DNA of 64,000 nt, taken from contig NZ_CP033966.1 in assembly GCF_003854895.1 (NCBI RefSeq), forward strand, positions 5,890,001 to 5,954,000, written 5' to 3'. The translations under genes and the position numbers were made by a program. The DNA comes from Pigmentiphaga sp. H8 (GTDB lineage: Bacteria > Pseudomonadota > Gammaproteobacteria > Burkholderiales > Burkholderiaceae_B). The notes beneath the pieces are model-generated. The model was not told where the DNA came from. It worked only from the letters and a program-made list of their open reading frames with translations, and did not search any database. Numbering within the stretch: position 1 is the stretch's first letter; the number at the start of each line of letters is the position of its first letter. Shown piece by piece: positions 17,671 through 26,597 of the stretch.

Positions 17671-19130
17671 AGCGCCTTTCGCTCACGCAGCGGCTTTCGC
17701 TGGTGTTCGCCGTGCTGCTGCTGGCCTGCAGCGGGATGTCGCTGCTGTTCCAGATCCGGGCCGAGGCGCGCCACGAACAGGAGGTCGTGCAGCAGTTGTC
17801 GAGCGGACTGGCCGCGCACATCGCCGGCACGGCGCAGCTCATGGATGCCGGCGGATGGAAACCGGAGGCCGTGCGCGACCTGTTCGACAAGCTGATGGCG
17901 GTCAATCCCGCCGTCGAACTGTACCTGCTCGATCCCGACGGGCGCATCGTCGGCCATGCCGCTCCGCCCGGCCGCCTGCGGCGCGACCGCGTCGACCTGG
18001 CGCCGGTGCGCCGCCTGGCCGCGGGGGCCGCGCTGCCCATACTGGGCGACGATCCCCGCAGCGCGGATGCGCGCAAGGTATTCAATGCCGCGCCGGTGCG
18101 CGTCGATGGCAAGGAGGCCGGCTACGTCTACGTCATCCTGCAGGGCGAGACGCACGATGCGCTGGCCGCGGGGCTCGCCCGCCACTCGGTGTGGCGCATG
18201 ACGGGCCTGGCCATGGGCCTGGTCGCGCTGCTGGGCCTGATCATGGGCCTCGTCGCCTTCCATCTCATCACCCGCCCCTTGCGCGCGCTGGCCGATACGG
18301 TGCGCAGCTTCGACGCCGCCGGCGATGCGCCCACGCCGCCGCTGGATCCGCCGCCCGACGACGGCCGGCGCGACGAAATCGCCACGCTGCGCGCCGCCTT
18401 CGCGCAGATGAGCCGGCGCATCGCCGAACAGTGGCGCGAACTGACCCGCCAGGACCAGCAGCGCCGGGAGCTGGTCGCCAACATCTCGCACGACCTGCGC
18501 ACGCCGTTGACCTCGCTGCACGGCTACCTGGAAACCCTGCGCGTCAAGGACGGCCTGCTGACCCAGGCCGAGCACCATCGCTACCTGGACATCGCGCTGG
18601 ACCAGAGCCGCAAGGTCGGGGTGCTGGCGCAGGCGCTGTTCGAGCTGGCCCGCCTGGAGTCGGGGCTGGTCCAGCCCGAGCGCGAGACCTTCGCCCTGCC
18701 CGACCTGGTGCAGGACGTCGTGCAGAAGTTCGAGCTGGCGGCCGAGGCGCGCGGCCAGCGCCTGCTGACCGAGATCCCGCCGGCATTGCCGCAGGTCCAT
18801 GCCGACATCGCCATGATCGAGCGCGTGCTGACCAACCTGCTGGACAACGCCATCCGCCACAATCCGCCCGGCACGCGGGTCACGGTGGGCCTGGCCGCGG
18901 CTGCGAACGGGGTGCGGATCGACGTGCGCGACACCGGTTCGGGCATCCCCGAGGCGCTGCGGCCCCGCCTGTTCAAGCGGATCCCCGCCTGGGGCCGCAA
19001 GGCACAGGAGAGCGGCGGGCTGGGGCTGATCATCGTCCAGCGCATGCTCGCCCTGCACGGCAGCGACATCCGGCTGGTCGAGGACGGCGGGCCGGGCACG
19101 GTGTTCCGGTTCGACCTGGCGGCCGGTTGA
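17667..19130 (+). CDS. Sensor histidine kinase (HAMP, HisKA, HATPase)
   Basis: 487 residues. There is an N-terminal membrane helix (LSLVFAVLLLACSGMSLLF), a periplasmic sensor of about 150 residues, a second helix (MGLVALLGLIMGLVAFHLI), a HAMP linker, the dimerisation box NISHDLRTPLTSLHGYL with phospho-His275, and an ATPase domain with NLLDNAIRHNP, DTGSGIP and GGLGLIIVQ. It senses an envelope signal and phosphorylates the response regulator encoded just upstream. The F-box region (LFKRIPAWGRKAQ) departs somewhat from the usual F-x-PF-x-R pattern. The periplasmic part carries no obvious redox cysteine pair. Confidence 0.92.
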   Translation: MKRLSLTQRLSLVFAVLLLACSGMSLLFQIRAEARHEQEVVQQLSSGLAAHIAGTAQLMDAGGWKPEAVRDLFDKLMAVNPAVELYLLDPDGRIVGHAAPPGRLRRDRVDLAPVRRLAAGAALPILGDDPRSADARKVFNAAPVRVDGKEAGYVYVILQGETHDALAAGLARHSVWRMTGLAMGLVALLGLIMGLVAFHLITRPLRALADTVRSFDAAGDAPTPPLDPPPDDGRRDEIATLRAAFAQMSRRIAEQWRELTRQDQQRRELVANISHDLRTPLTSLHGYLETLRVKDGLLTQAEHHRYLDIALDQSRKVGVLAQALFELARLESGLVQPERETFALPDLVQDVVQKFELAAEARGQRLLTEIPPALPQVHADIAMIERVLTNLLDNAIRHNPPGTRVTVGLAAAANGVRIDVRDTGSGIPEALRPRLFKRIPAWGRKAQESGGLGLIIVQRMLALHGSDIRLVEDGGPGTVFRFDLAAG

Positions 19131-19207
19131 ACGCGTCTTTCCTGTATGTATCCGGATGCGTCCTCGTGTACCATCGGGCGTACAACGATACGGATGAGGA
19201 GAGAGAC

Positions 19208-20200
19208 TTGAAAAGCCTTCCCATTGTTTCCGCGTTCGACCCCCGTCGCCGCACGCTGCTCACGGCCGCGGCCGCCGGCGTCGCCGCCTCGGTCATGGGC
19301 CGTCCGGCGCTGGCCCAGCAGAAATTCATCAATGTGCTCACGGGCGGCCAGAGCGGCGTGTACTACCCGCTGGGCGTGGCCCTGGGCCAGATCTACTCCA
19401 AGACCATTCCCGGCGCGAAGACCAGCGTGCAGGCCACCAAGGCCTCGGCCGAGAACCTGAACCTGCTGCAGGCCGGCCGCGGCGAGATCGCCTTCACGCT
19501 GGCCGATGCGTTGTCCGACGCCTGGAACGGTTCCGAGGACGCGGGCTTCAAGACGCCCCTGAAGAAACTGCGCGTCATCGCGGGCATCTATTCCAACTAC
19601 ATCCAGCTCATCGCCAGCGAGGGGTCGGGCATCAAGACGCTGGCCGATCTCAAGGGCAAGCGCATCTCGGTCGGCGCGCCGCGTTCGGGCACCGAGCTGA
19701 ACGCGCGCGCCGTGGTGAAGGCCGCCGGCCTGACCTACAAGGATTTCTCCAAGGTCGAATACCTGCCCTTCGGCGAATCGGTGGAACTCATCAAGAACCG
19801 CCAGCTCGACGTGACGCTGCAATCGGCCGGACTGGGCGTGGCCTCGATCCGCGATCTCGCGACCACGATGAAGATCGTCGTGGTGGCGATCCCGCCCGAT
19901 GTCGTCGCCAAGATCGGCGACTCCGCCTACCAGAGCACGACCATTCCGGCCAACACCTATACCGGGCAGACCGAGGCCGTGCCCAGCATCGCGATCCGCA
20001 ACTTCCTGGTCAGCCACGAAGGGGTGTCGGACGATACCGCCTACGAAATGACCAAGAACCTGTTCGAGCACCTCGATCAACTGGTGGCCGCGCACTCCGC
20101 CGCCAAGGAGATCAAGCGCGAGAACGCGATGGGCGGCACGTCCGTGCCTTTCCACCCGGGCGCCCAGAAGTACTACAAGGAAATCGGGCTGCTGAAATAA
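19208..20200 (+). CDS. TAXI-family TRAP transporter periplasmic receptor
   Basis: 330 residues from a TTG start at 19208, the only good initiation site: GAGGAG lies seven bases upstream, and no in-frame ATG precedes the export signal. The N-terminus has DPRRRTLLTAAAAGVAAS, a Tat-like signal with cleavage after ALA near residue 37. The mature protein (INVLTGGQSGVYYPLGVALG) is the TAXI solute receptor fold, which binds amino acids or dicarboxylates in the periplasm. The fused permease gene follows after 21 bases. It lies 77 bases after the sensor kinase and may or may not share its transcript. Confidence 0.9.
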   Translation: MKSLPIVSAFDPRRRTLLTAAAAGVAASVMGRPALAQQKFINVLTGGQSGVYYPLGVALGQIYSKTIPGAKTSVQATKASAENLNLLQAGRGEIAFTLADALSDAWNGSEDAGFKTPLKKLRVIAGIYSNYIQLIASEGSGIKTLADLKGKRISVGAPRSGTELNARAVVKAAGLTYKDFSKVEYLPFGESVELIKNRQLDVTLQSAGLGVASIRDLATTMKIVVVAIPPDVVAKIGDSAYQSTTIPANTYTGQTEAVPSIAIRNFLVSHEGVSDDTAYEMTKNLFEHLDQLVAAHSAAKEIKRENAMGGTSVPFHPGAQKYYKEIGLLK

Positions 20201-20221
20201 CCGCCACCGCGCCGGGGAAAC

Positions 20222-22288
20222 ATGGACCAAACCACTGCAACGCCCGGCGCCGCCTCGACGGCGGCGGGGCCGGAACCGGTCGTCCTGACCGGCGCGCTGT
20301 TCTACATCGCCATCGCCTTTTCGGCGTTCCAGATCATCACGGCGGCCTTCAGCCCGCTGTCCAGCTCCGTGGTGCGGGCGGTCCACGTGGGCTTCCTGCT
20401 GCTGATGGTGTTCGTGCTGTATCCGCCGCTGCGGCAGAAATGGCTGGGCTGGGCGATCGGGGCGGTGGCGTTCGCCACCGGCCTGTACCAGTGGGTGTTC
20501 GAAGGCGAACTGATCCAGCGCGCGGGCGAGGTCACGCCGGCCGACATGGCGGTGGGCATCGTGCTGATCGTGCTGGTGTTCGAGGCGGCGCGCCGGGCGA
20601 TGGGCATCGCCCTGCCCATCATCTGCGCCTGCTTCCTGGCCTATGCCCTGTTCGGCCAGTACCTGCCCGGCGAACTGGCCCACCGGGGCTATGGCCTGGA
20701 CCAGGTGGTCGGGCAGCTGGGGTTCGGCACCGAAGGCATCTACGGCACGCCCATCTACGTCTCGTCGTCCTACATCTTCCTGTTCATCCTGTTCGGCGCC
20801 TTCCTGGAACACGCCGGCATGATCCAGCTCTTCACCGATTTCGCGCTCGGCCTGTTCGGCCATCGGCGGGGCGGCCCGGCCAAGGTGGCGGTCATCTCCT
20901 CGGGACTGATGGGAACCATCAACGGCTCCGGCGTCGCCAACGTGGTCACCACCGGGCAGTTCACGATTCCGCTGATGAAGCGCTTCGGCTACGAATCGAG
21001 TTTCGCCGGCGGCGTCGAGGCCACCGCCAGCATGGGCGGCCAGATCATGCCGCCGGTGATGGGCGCCGTGGCCTTCATCATGGCCGAGACCATCAACGTT
21101 CCCTACGTGGACATCTGCAAGGCGGCGCTGATCCCGGCCATCCTGTATTTCTTCACCGCCTTCGTCATGGTGCACTTCGAGGCGGGACGCGCCGGCCTGC
21201 ACGGCATGGCCAAGGAAGACTGCCCCAATCCCTGGCGCGCCATCCGGGACCGGTGGTATCTGCTGCTGCCGCTGATCGCGCTGGTCTGGCTGCTGTTCTC
21301 GGGCTATACGCCGCTGTTCTCGGGCACGGTCGGGCTGGCGCTGACGGTGGTGCTGATCTTCGGCGCCGGGGTCATGCTGGGCTTGGGCTCCATGGGCTGG
21401 CGCATCGCGTTCTGGGTCGCCATCGCGCTGGCGTGCTCGGCCTTCCTGAAGTACGGCATAGGCGCGGTGGTGGCCGTGATCGCCGTCCTGGGCGTCGTGC
21501 TGTACGTGCGCCAGGGCGGCCGCGCCATCCTGCGCACGGCGCTGCTGGCGCTGGCCGACGGTGCCCGCCACGCGCTGCCGGTGGGGGTGGCCTGCGCGCT
21601 GGTGGGCGTGATCATCGGCACGCTTACGCTGACCGGCGCGGCCACGACTTTCGCCGGCTACGTGATCAGCGTGGGGGAAAACAGCCTGCTGCTCAGCCTG
21701 ATGCTGACCATGCTGGTCTGCCTGGTGCTGGGCATGGGCATTCCCACCATCCCGAACTACATCATCACCAGTTCGCTGGCGGCACCGGCCCTGCTGCACC
21801 TGGGCGTGCCGCTGATCGTCTCGCACATGTTCGTGTTCTATTTCGGCATCATGGCCGACCTGACGCCGCCCGTGGCGCTCGCGGCATTCGCCGCGGCGCC
21901 CATCGCGCGGGCCTCGGGCATGAAGATCGGGATGCAGGCGGTACGGATCGCCATCGCGGGCTTCCTGATTCCCTACATCGCGGTCTACAGTCCCGCCCTG
22001 ATGCTGCAGGACGACTCGCTGCTGGAAACCGCCTATGTCGTCATCAAGGCCGTGGTGGCCGTGGTGCTGTGGGGCGGTACCGCCATCGGCTATTGGCGCG
22101 CCCGGCTGAACGTGCTGGAGCGCGTCTGGGCCTTCGTGGCGGCCGGCCTGCTGGTGGCGGCGGTGCCGGTGACCGATTCCGTGGGCTTCGTCATGGCGGC
22201 CATGCTGGGCGCGTGGCACTGGTATCGCAGCCGCAGCCCGGGCACGCCCGTCACGCCGGTTCCGGATGGCGCGCGGCGCCATGGATGA
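20222..22288 (+). CDS. TAXI-TRAP transporter fused 4TM/12TM permease
   Basis: 688 residues, rich in hydrophobic helices throughout. The small (DctQ-like) and large (DctM-like) membrane subunits are fused in one chain, the rule for TAXI-type TRAP systems. Family signatures include GTINGSGVANVVTTGQFTIP, GGVEATASMGGQIMPPVMGA and LGMGIPTIPNYIITS. It would use a sodium or proton gradient to import the solute delivered by the TAXI receptor. It overlaps the following DUF1850 gene by four bases (ATGA). Confidence 0.93.
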   Translation: MDQTTATPGAASTAAGPEPVVLTGALFYIAIAFSAFQIITAAFSPLSSSVVRAVHVGFLLLMVFVLYPPLRQKWLGWAIGAVAFATGLYQWVFEGELIQRAGEVTPADMAVGIVLIVLVFEAARRAMGIALPIICACFLAYALFGQYLPGELAHRGYGLDQVVGQLGFGTEGIYGTPIYVSSSYIFLFILFGAFLEHAGMIQLFTDFALGLFGHRRGGPAKVAVISSGLMGTINGSGVANVVTTGQFTIPLMKRFGYESSFAGGVEATASMGGQIMPPVMGAVAFIMAETINVPYVDICKAALIPAILYFFTAFVMVHFEAGRAGLHGMAKEDCPNPWRAIRDRWYLLLPLIALVWLLFSGYTPLFSGTVGLALTVVLIFGAGVMLGLGSMGWRIAFWVAIALACSAFLKYGIGAVVAVIAVLGVVLYVRQGGRAILRTALLALADGARHALPVGVACALVGVIIGTLTLTGAATTFAGYVISVGENSLLLSLMLTMLVCLVLGMGIPTIPNYIITSSLAAPALLHLGVPLIVSHMFVFYFGIMADLTPPVALAAFAAAPIARASGMKIGMQAVRIAIAGFLIPYIAVYSPALMLQDDSLLETAYVVIKAVVAVVLWGGTAIGYWRARLNVLERVWAFVAAGLLVAAVPVTDSVGFVMAAMLGAWHWYRSRSPGTPVTPVPDGARRHG

Positions 22289-22683
22289 CTGACATGCTGG
22301 TGGCGGCCCTGTGCCTGGCGGCGGGGGGCTTTCACCTGGCCGTGCCGGCGGACGGGTTTTCGCTGTCCTGGCGCCATTCTATCGAGAAGATCGAATGGCG
22401 CGAGACCTACCGCATCGTCGGCGAGCGCCTGTTGATCGCCGACGCCGCCATACAGGGTTCCGGCGCCGGCATGGATCCCCCCGAGGGGGCCCGCCTGGAG
22501 CATGGCGCCTGGCACTATCGCCCGGCGCAGCCGTGGCGCGACGCACTGACCCTGTCCCGCTCGGAATACGCCGGCGACTACACGCTTTGCATCGGTTCGC
22601 GCTGCGCGCCGCTGGAAACCTGGATGGCGGGCGCGCCGGCCGACGTTCCGGCCGAGGTCACCGCGTGCCGGGCCAAGGGCTGA
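22285..22683 (+). CDS. DUF1850 domain-containing protein of the TRAP locus
   Basis: 132 residues. It has an N-terminal hydrophobic stretch (MLVAALCLAAGGFHLAVPA) and the DUF1850 hallmark FSLSWRHSIEKIEWRETYRI. Small DUF1850 proteins are habitually encoded directly after TAXI-TRAP permeases, and their function is not established. The start overlaps the permease stop as ATGA, so it is translationally coupled. Two cysteines near the end (CIGSRC) could form a disulfide if the protein is exported; this is only a possibility. Confidence 0.85.
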   Translation: MTDMLVAALCLAAGGFHLAVPADGFSLSWRHSIEKIEWRETYRIVGERLLIADAAIQGSGAGMDPPEGARLEHGAWHYRPAQPWRDALTLSRSEYAGDYTLCIGSRCAPLETWMAGAPADVPAEVTACRAKG

Positions 22684-22710
22684 GACAGATCCGCGCCCCG
22701 CACCTACAAT
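22682..22710 (+). promoter_or_regulatory. Putative sigma-70 promoter of the mod locus
   Basis: A -35-like GAGACA at 22682-22687 and a -10-like TACAAT at 22705-22710 are separated by 17 bases. The ATG at 22709 falls inside this -10 element, which argues for the later start of the regulator at 22742. Confidence 0.5.
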
Positions 22711-22741
22711 GACCCGCGTCATCGGAGTCTTTCCTCGTCTC

Positions 22742-23101
22742 ATGGATACGTCCACCACACCCCGGTTCCAGTTCCGGCTGCGGGTCTACCGCGAAAACGC
22801 CATCGCGATCGGGCCGGGCAAGATCGCGCTGCTGGAAGCCATCCTGGAGGCGGGCTCCATCACCGCCGCCGCCCAGCATATGGGCATGTCGTACCGCCGC
22901 GCCTGGCTGCTGGTGGACGAGCTGAACCGGTCCCTGCGCGAGCCCGCGGTCGAAAGCGCCGCCGGCGGCGCGCGCGGCGGCGGCACCGTCGTGACCGACG
23001 TGGGCCGCGAATTGATACGGCGCTACCGCTCCATCGAGGCCACCGCCCAATCGGCCGCGGCCGAGGACATCGCCGCCATGGCGGGCATGCTGGCCGACTG
23101 A
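22742..23101 (+). CDS. ModE-like winged-helix regulator without molybdate-binding domain
   Basis: 119 residues. It corresponds to the N-terminal DNA-binding domain of ModE (FRLRVYRENAIAIGPGKIAL, then the helix-turn-helix AGSITAAAQHMGMSYRRAWLL, and VTDVGRELIRRYR). The Mop/TOBE domains that bind molybdate in E. coli ModE are absent. It lies directly upstream of modBAC and should regulate them; how it senses molybdate is unclear. The start is uncertain: an in-frame ATG at 22709 overlaps the putative -10 box, so 22742 is preferred although its Shine-Dalgarno is weak. Confidence 0.82.
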   Translation: MDTSTTPRFQFRLRVYRENAIAIGPGKIALLEAILEAGSITAAAQHMGMSYRRAWLLVDELNRSLREPAVESAAGGARGGGTVVTDVGRELIRRYRSIEATAQSAAAEDIAAMAGMLAD

Positions 23102-23172
23102 CCGGCCGGGGGCCGCGCCGGGCGGCCTTCTCGCGCTACCGTCCAGCCAGGATTCGCTGTATTCTTCGGAAT

Positions 23173-23850
23173 ATGACGAATGCGCTGCTGGATTCATTCG
23201 ACGCTTTTCCGCTGATCCTGTCCCTGAAGGTCGCGGCCCTGGCCACCGTACTGGCCCTGGTCGCGGGCGTGGGCCTGGGGTGGCTGTTCGCGCGCAAGCC
23301 GTTTCCGGGCAGTTCGATGGCCGAAGCCGTGTTCATGCTGCCGCTGGTGCTGCCGCCCACGGTCATCGGCTACGCCATCCTGCTGGCGGCCGGCCGGCGC
23401 AGTCCGCTGGGCGGCTGGATATACGAGCACTTCGACTACACCATCATCTTCAGTTGGCACGGCGCGGTCGTGGCCTCCGCCATCGTCGCCCTGCCGCTGG
23501 TCCTGAAGTCGGCCAGCGCTGCCTTCGCCGGCATCGACCGCACGCTCGAATCGGCCGCCAGCACGCTGGGCCAGTCGCGCTGGTCGGTGTTCGTGCGCGT
23601 GACGCTGCCGCTGGCCTGGCCGGGCATCCTGGCCGGCACCCTGCTGGCCTTCGCGCGCGCCATGGGCGAATTCGGCGCCTCGCTGATGGTGGCGGGCTCG
23701 ATCCCCCAGCGCACGCAAACGCTTTCCATGGCCATCTACGACGCCACGCAGGCCGGCCAGGACGATCTGGCCCTGCTGCTGGTGGTCATCACCTCCGCCA
23801 TTTCCATCGCCATCCTGGTGGCGTGCAACCGCTACCTGTCGCTACGCTGA
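23173..23850 (+). CDS. modB: Molybdate ABC transporter permease (ModB)
   Basis: 225 residues with about five to six transmembrane helices. The permease EAA loop reads AASTLGQSRWSVFVRVTLPL, followed by GEFGASLMVAGSIP, both typical of ModB. It forms the channel for molybdate (possibly tungstate) import. It precedes modA, the reverse of the common modA-modB order; 9 bases separate the two genes. No clear Shine-Dalgarno precedes the ATG. Confidence 0.92.
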   Translation: MTNALLDSFDAFPLILSLKVAALATVLALVAGVGLGWLFARKPFPGSSMAEAVFMLPLVLPPTVIGYAILLAAGRRSPLGGWIYEHFDYTIIFSWHGAVVASAIVALPLVLKSASAAFAGIDRTLESAASTLGQSRWSVFVRVTLPLAWPGILAGTLLAFARAMGEFGASLMVAGSIPQRTQTLSMAIYDATQAGQDDLALLLVVITSAISIAILVACNRYLSLR

Positions 23851-23859
23851 AGGAGTCCC

Positions 23860-24609
23860 ATGTCCCGCGCCCGCTACGCCGCCCTGCTGCTCGCCCTTGC
23901 CCTGCCGTTCCCGGCCTTCGCCCAGGAGATCACCGTATCGGCCGCGGCCAGCCTGACCAATGCCTTCAAGGACCTCGGCAAGCAATTCGAACAACGGCAT
24001 CCCGGCACCACGGTGCGGCTGAACTTCGCCGCCTCGGGCACGCTGCTCCAGCAGATGAGCCAGGGCGCGCCGGTGGACGTGTTCGCCAGCGCCGACCAGG
24101 CCACGATGGACAGGGCCGTGGCGCAAAAGCTGATCGACGTGCCGACGCGGCGCGATTTCGCCGCCAACAGCCTGGTGCTGGTCACGCCCGTGCAGGGCGG
24201 CCCGGCCATCGCCTCGCTGCAGGACCTGGCCGGCGCGCCGGTCAAGCGCATCGCCATTGGCAAGCTCGCCACCGTGCCGGTGGGCAACTACACCAGGCAG
24301 GCGCTGGACAGCGCCGGCCTGTGGACCTCGCTCGAACCCAAGTTCATCCAGGCCGACAGCGTGCGCCAGGTGCTGGACTACGTGAGCCGGGGCGAAGTGG
24401 ACGCCGGTTTCGTCTACCGCACCGACGCGGCCATCATGCAGGACAAGGTCAGGATCACGCTGACCGCCGGCGGCCATACCCCGGTGACCTACCCGGTGGC
24501 CGTGCTGTCCGGCAGCAAGCACCCGGCGCAGGCCCAGGCCTTCGTCGACTTCCTGTTGTCGGCCCCCGGCCAGCAGGTGTTGAATCGCTACGGATTCGGC
24601 AAGCCGTGA
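23860..24609 (+). CDS. modA: Molybdate ABC transporter periplasmic binding protein (ModA)
   Basis: 249 residues with a signal peptide (ARYAALLLALALPFPAFA, cleavage before QEITV). Mature-part landmarks are VSAAASLTNAFKDLGKQF, LNFAASGTLLQQMSQGAPVD and FASADQATMD, the oxyanion-binding segments of ModA. It captures molybdate in the periplasm. An AGGAG precedes the ATG. Its stop overlaps the modC GTG start by four bases. The locus sits in a window that encodes two molybdoenzymes (15423-16208 and 33434-37862). Confidence 0.93.
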   Translation: MSRARYAALLLALALPFPAFAQEITVSAAASLTNAFKDLGKQFEQRHPGTTVRLNFAASGTLLQQMSQGAPVDVFASADQATMDRAVAQKLIDVPTRRDFAANSLVLVTPVQGGPAIASLQDLAGAPVKRIAIGKLATVPVGNYTRQALDSAGLWTSLEPKFIQADSVRQVLDYVSRGEVDAGFVYRTDAAIMQDKVRITLTAGGHTPVTYPVAVLSGSKHPAQAQAFVDFLLSAPGQQVLNRYGFGKP

Positions 24610-25388
24610 TCGATGTCGACATCGCGCTGACGGTGCGCGACGGCAACCGGCGCTTCGACCTGGCCGCGCGCTTCGCCTCCGATGCGCCCTTCGTCGCGCT
24701 GTACGGGCCGTCGGGCTCGGGCAAGTCGCTGACCCTGCAGGCGGTGGCCGGGTTGCTGCGGCCCGGTGCCGGCCACATCCGGCTGGACGGCCGGACCCTG
24801 TTCGATGCCGCGCGCGGCATCGACCTTGCTCCGCCCGCGCGCGGCATCGGCTACCTGTTCCAGCACTACGCGCTGTTCCCGCATCTGTCGGTGCGCCAGA
24901 ACATCGCCTTCGGCCTGACCTCGTGGCGCCGGCGGCGCCTGGCGCCCGAGGACGAACGGCGCGTGCAGGACCTGATCGACCGCTTCGGCCTGGCCGCCAT
25001 GGCCGACAGCCGGCCCGGCGTGTTGTCGGGCGGCCAGCAGCAGCGGGTGGCGCTGGCGCGGGCCCTGGCCTGCGAGCCCCGCGCGCTGTTGCTGGACGAG
25101 CCCTTCGCCGCGCTCAATCCCATGCTGCGCGGCGAACTGCGCAAGGAACTGGCCGAGGTGGCGCGGCAATGGGGCGTTCCCGTGCTGATGATCACGCACG
25201 ACATCGACGACGTGCTGGAATTGGCCGACGTCGCCTTCCTTTACCAGGACGGGCAGGTCGCGCGTGAAGTGGACCTGCGCAGCGGCCAGAGCCGCGATTT
25301 CATCCGCCGCGCGCTGGGGGACGACGCCCCGGCCGAGACGCCGATGCGCCAGCGCCTGCGCACGCTGCTCAATCCGGGCACTTCCTGA
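24606..25388 (+). CDS. modC: Molybdate ABC transporter ATPase (ModC), lacking the regulatory Mop domain
   Basis: 260 residues from a GTG at 24606 that overlaps the modA stop (GTGA). Walker A is GPSGSGKS at 34-41, the signature is LSGGQQQRVALARAL, Walker B is ALLLDEPFAAL and the H-loop is MITHDIDDV. Typical ModC proteins have about 350 residues with a C-terminal TOBE/Mop domain that mediates trans-inhibition. Here the chain ends about 90 residues earlier, soon after the ATPase core, so that domain is missing. The reading frame is clean, so this looks like a short natural form rather than a truncation. Confidence 0.9.
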   Translation: MIDVDIALTVRDGNRRFDLAARFASDAPFVALYGPSGSGKSLTLQAVAGLLRPGAGHIRLDGRTLFDAARGIDLAPPARGIGYLFQHYALFPHLSVRQNIAFGLTSWRRRRLAPEDERRVQDLIDRFGLAAMADSRPGVLSGGQQQRVALARALACEPRALLLDEPFAALNPMLRGELRKELAEVARQWGVPVLMITHDIDDVLELADVAFLYQDGQVAREVDLRSGQSRDFIRRALGDDAPAETPMRQRLRTLLNPGTS

Positions 25389-25456
25389 ACGCGCGGCGGT
25401 AGAATCGTCGGTCAGACGACTCTGCGGCGGCACGCTGCGCGTGGCCGCCCCTTCCC

Positions 25457-26401
25457 ATGCCATCCTTCGATCGCTCCGCCGCCGTGGGCTTCGGCCTCAA
25501 TCCGCTCGACCGCATGTCCGAGGCGCGCGCCGATGCCGAGTTCGTCCGGGCGCGCCGGCACGATGCGGCGGCCCGGTTCATGGTGTTCGTCGGTGACGTG
25601 CCCCTGCTGGACGTGGGCGCGGGCGCGCCTTCTCCCTTGTTCGCCGCCGAGGCCTGGATAGGCCTGGGGCCCGCGCGCCAGGAGATCTTCCTGGGGCAGG
25701 ACGAACAGGGCCGCCCGCTATTCGCGGTGGCGCTGGACGCGGGGTTGGCCGAGGCGGCCGCCGCGCGGCCCGGGCTGGAGCTGCTGGACCTGCGCAGCAT
25801 CGCCATGCGCGGCCTGTTCCCGCCCGACCTGCTGGGTGAACTGGGCGGCGCCAAGGCCATCCTGAGCTGGCATGACCGGCACCGCTATTGCGCCAACTGC
25901 GGCGAACCCAGCCGCGTGTCCTGCGCCGGCTGGCGGCGCGACTGTCCGGCCTGCGGCGCCCAGCACTTCCCGCGCGTGGATCCGGTGGTGATCATGCTGG
26001 CGGTGGACGGCGACCGCTGCCTGCTGGGCCGGCAGCCGCGCTTCGCGGCGGGCATGTATTCGGCCCTGGCGGGCTTCCTCGAGCCCGGCGAGACCATCGA
26101 GGACGCCGTGCGGCGCGAGATCAGCGAGGAAGCGGGCATCGCCTGCGCCGAGGTGGCCTACTTCGCGTCGCAGCCCTGGCCCTTCCCGTCGTCGCTGATG
26201 ATAGGCTGCTTCGCCCGCGCGCAAGGCACCGACATCGTGATCGACCGCAACGAGCTGGAAGACGCGCGCTGGTTCACGCGCGAGGAAGTCCGCCAGATGC
26301 TGGACGGCACGCATCCCGAGGGCCTGTCCGCGCCCAGGCCCTACGCCATCGCGCATCACCTGGTGCGGGCCTTCGTCGAAGGGACCGGCCCCGCGCTGTG
26401 A
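25457..26401 (+). CDS. nudC: NAD+ diphosphatase / NADH pyrophosphatase (NudC)
   Basis: 314 residues. It has an N-terminal NUDIX-like domain, then a four-cysteine zinc ribbon (Cys145-x2-Cys148, Cys163-x2-Cys166), then the Nudix box GFLEPGETIEDAVRREISEEAG and the NudC-specific SQPWPFPSSLMIG. NudC hydrolyses NAD(H) to NMN(H) and AMP and, in E. coli, removes NAD caps from RNA. The longest open start (25457) is used, and a TAGAAT -10-like element lies at 25400-25405. It is a housekeeping gene among accessory loci; the spacing of 68 bases from modC suggests independent transcription. Confidence 0.95.
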   Translation: MPSFDRSAAVGFGLNPLDRMSEARADAEFVRARRHDAAARFMVFVGDVPLLDVGAGAPSPLFAAEAWIGLGPARQEIFLGQDEQGRPLFAVALDAGLAEAAAARPGLELLDLRSIAMRGLFPPDLLGELGGAKAILSWHDRHRYCANCGEPSRVSCAGWRRDCPACGAQHFPRVDPVVIMLAVDGDRCLLGRQPRFAAGMYSALAGFLEPGETIEDAVRREISEEAGIACAEVAYFASQPWPFPSSLMIGCFARAQGTDIVIDRNELEDARWFTREEVRQMLDGTHPEGLSAPRPYAIAHHLVRAFVEGTGPAL

Positions 26402-26597
26402 ACGCAGGCGGGGCCGCCGGGCGGCCAACGCCTTGATCATTCTGTCTTACCCCTCCCCGGGCAGGTAGGCGTTCAACCGCCGGATCAACGAGTCAGGATT
26501 TCCCTCCATATAGTTTCAAAATTGTTTACATCGGAACAAGTTTGTGGAAATATGGCCGGCACTGGTTGTCCGAACTCCATCCGAAAAGGGATCCGAG

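Noticed and set aside
18581..22282. Very long open frame on the minus strand, over 1200 codons
   Set aside because: It lies opposite the sensor kinase and TRAP genes, is rich in His, Arg, Gly and Gln as expected from a GC-rich antisense frame, and has no domain.
26412..26426. GGCCGC/GCGGCC hairpin after nudC as terminator
   Set aside because: Short stem, no T-run, and such GC palindromes are common by chance at this base composition.
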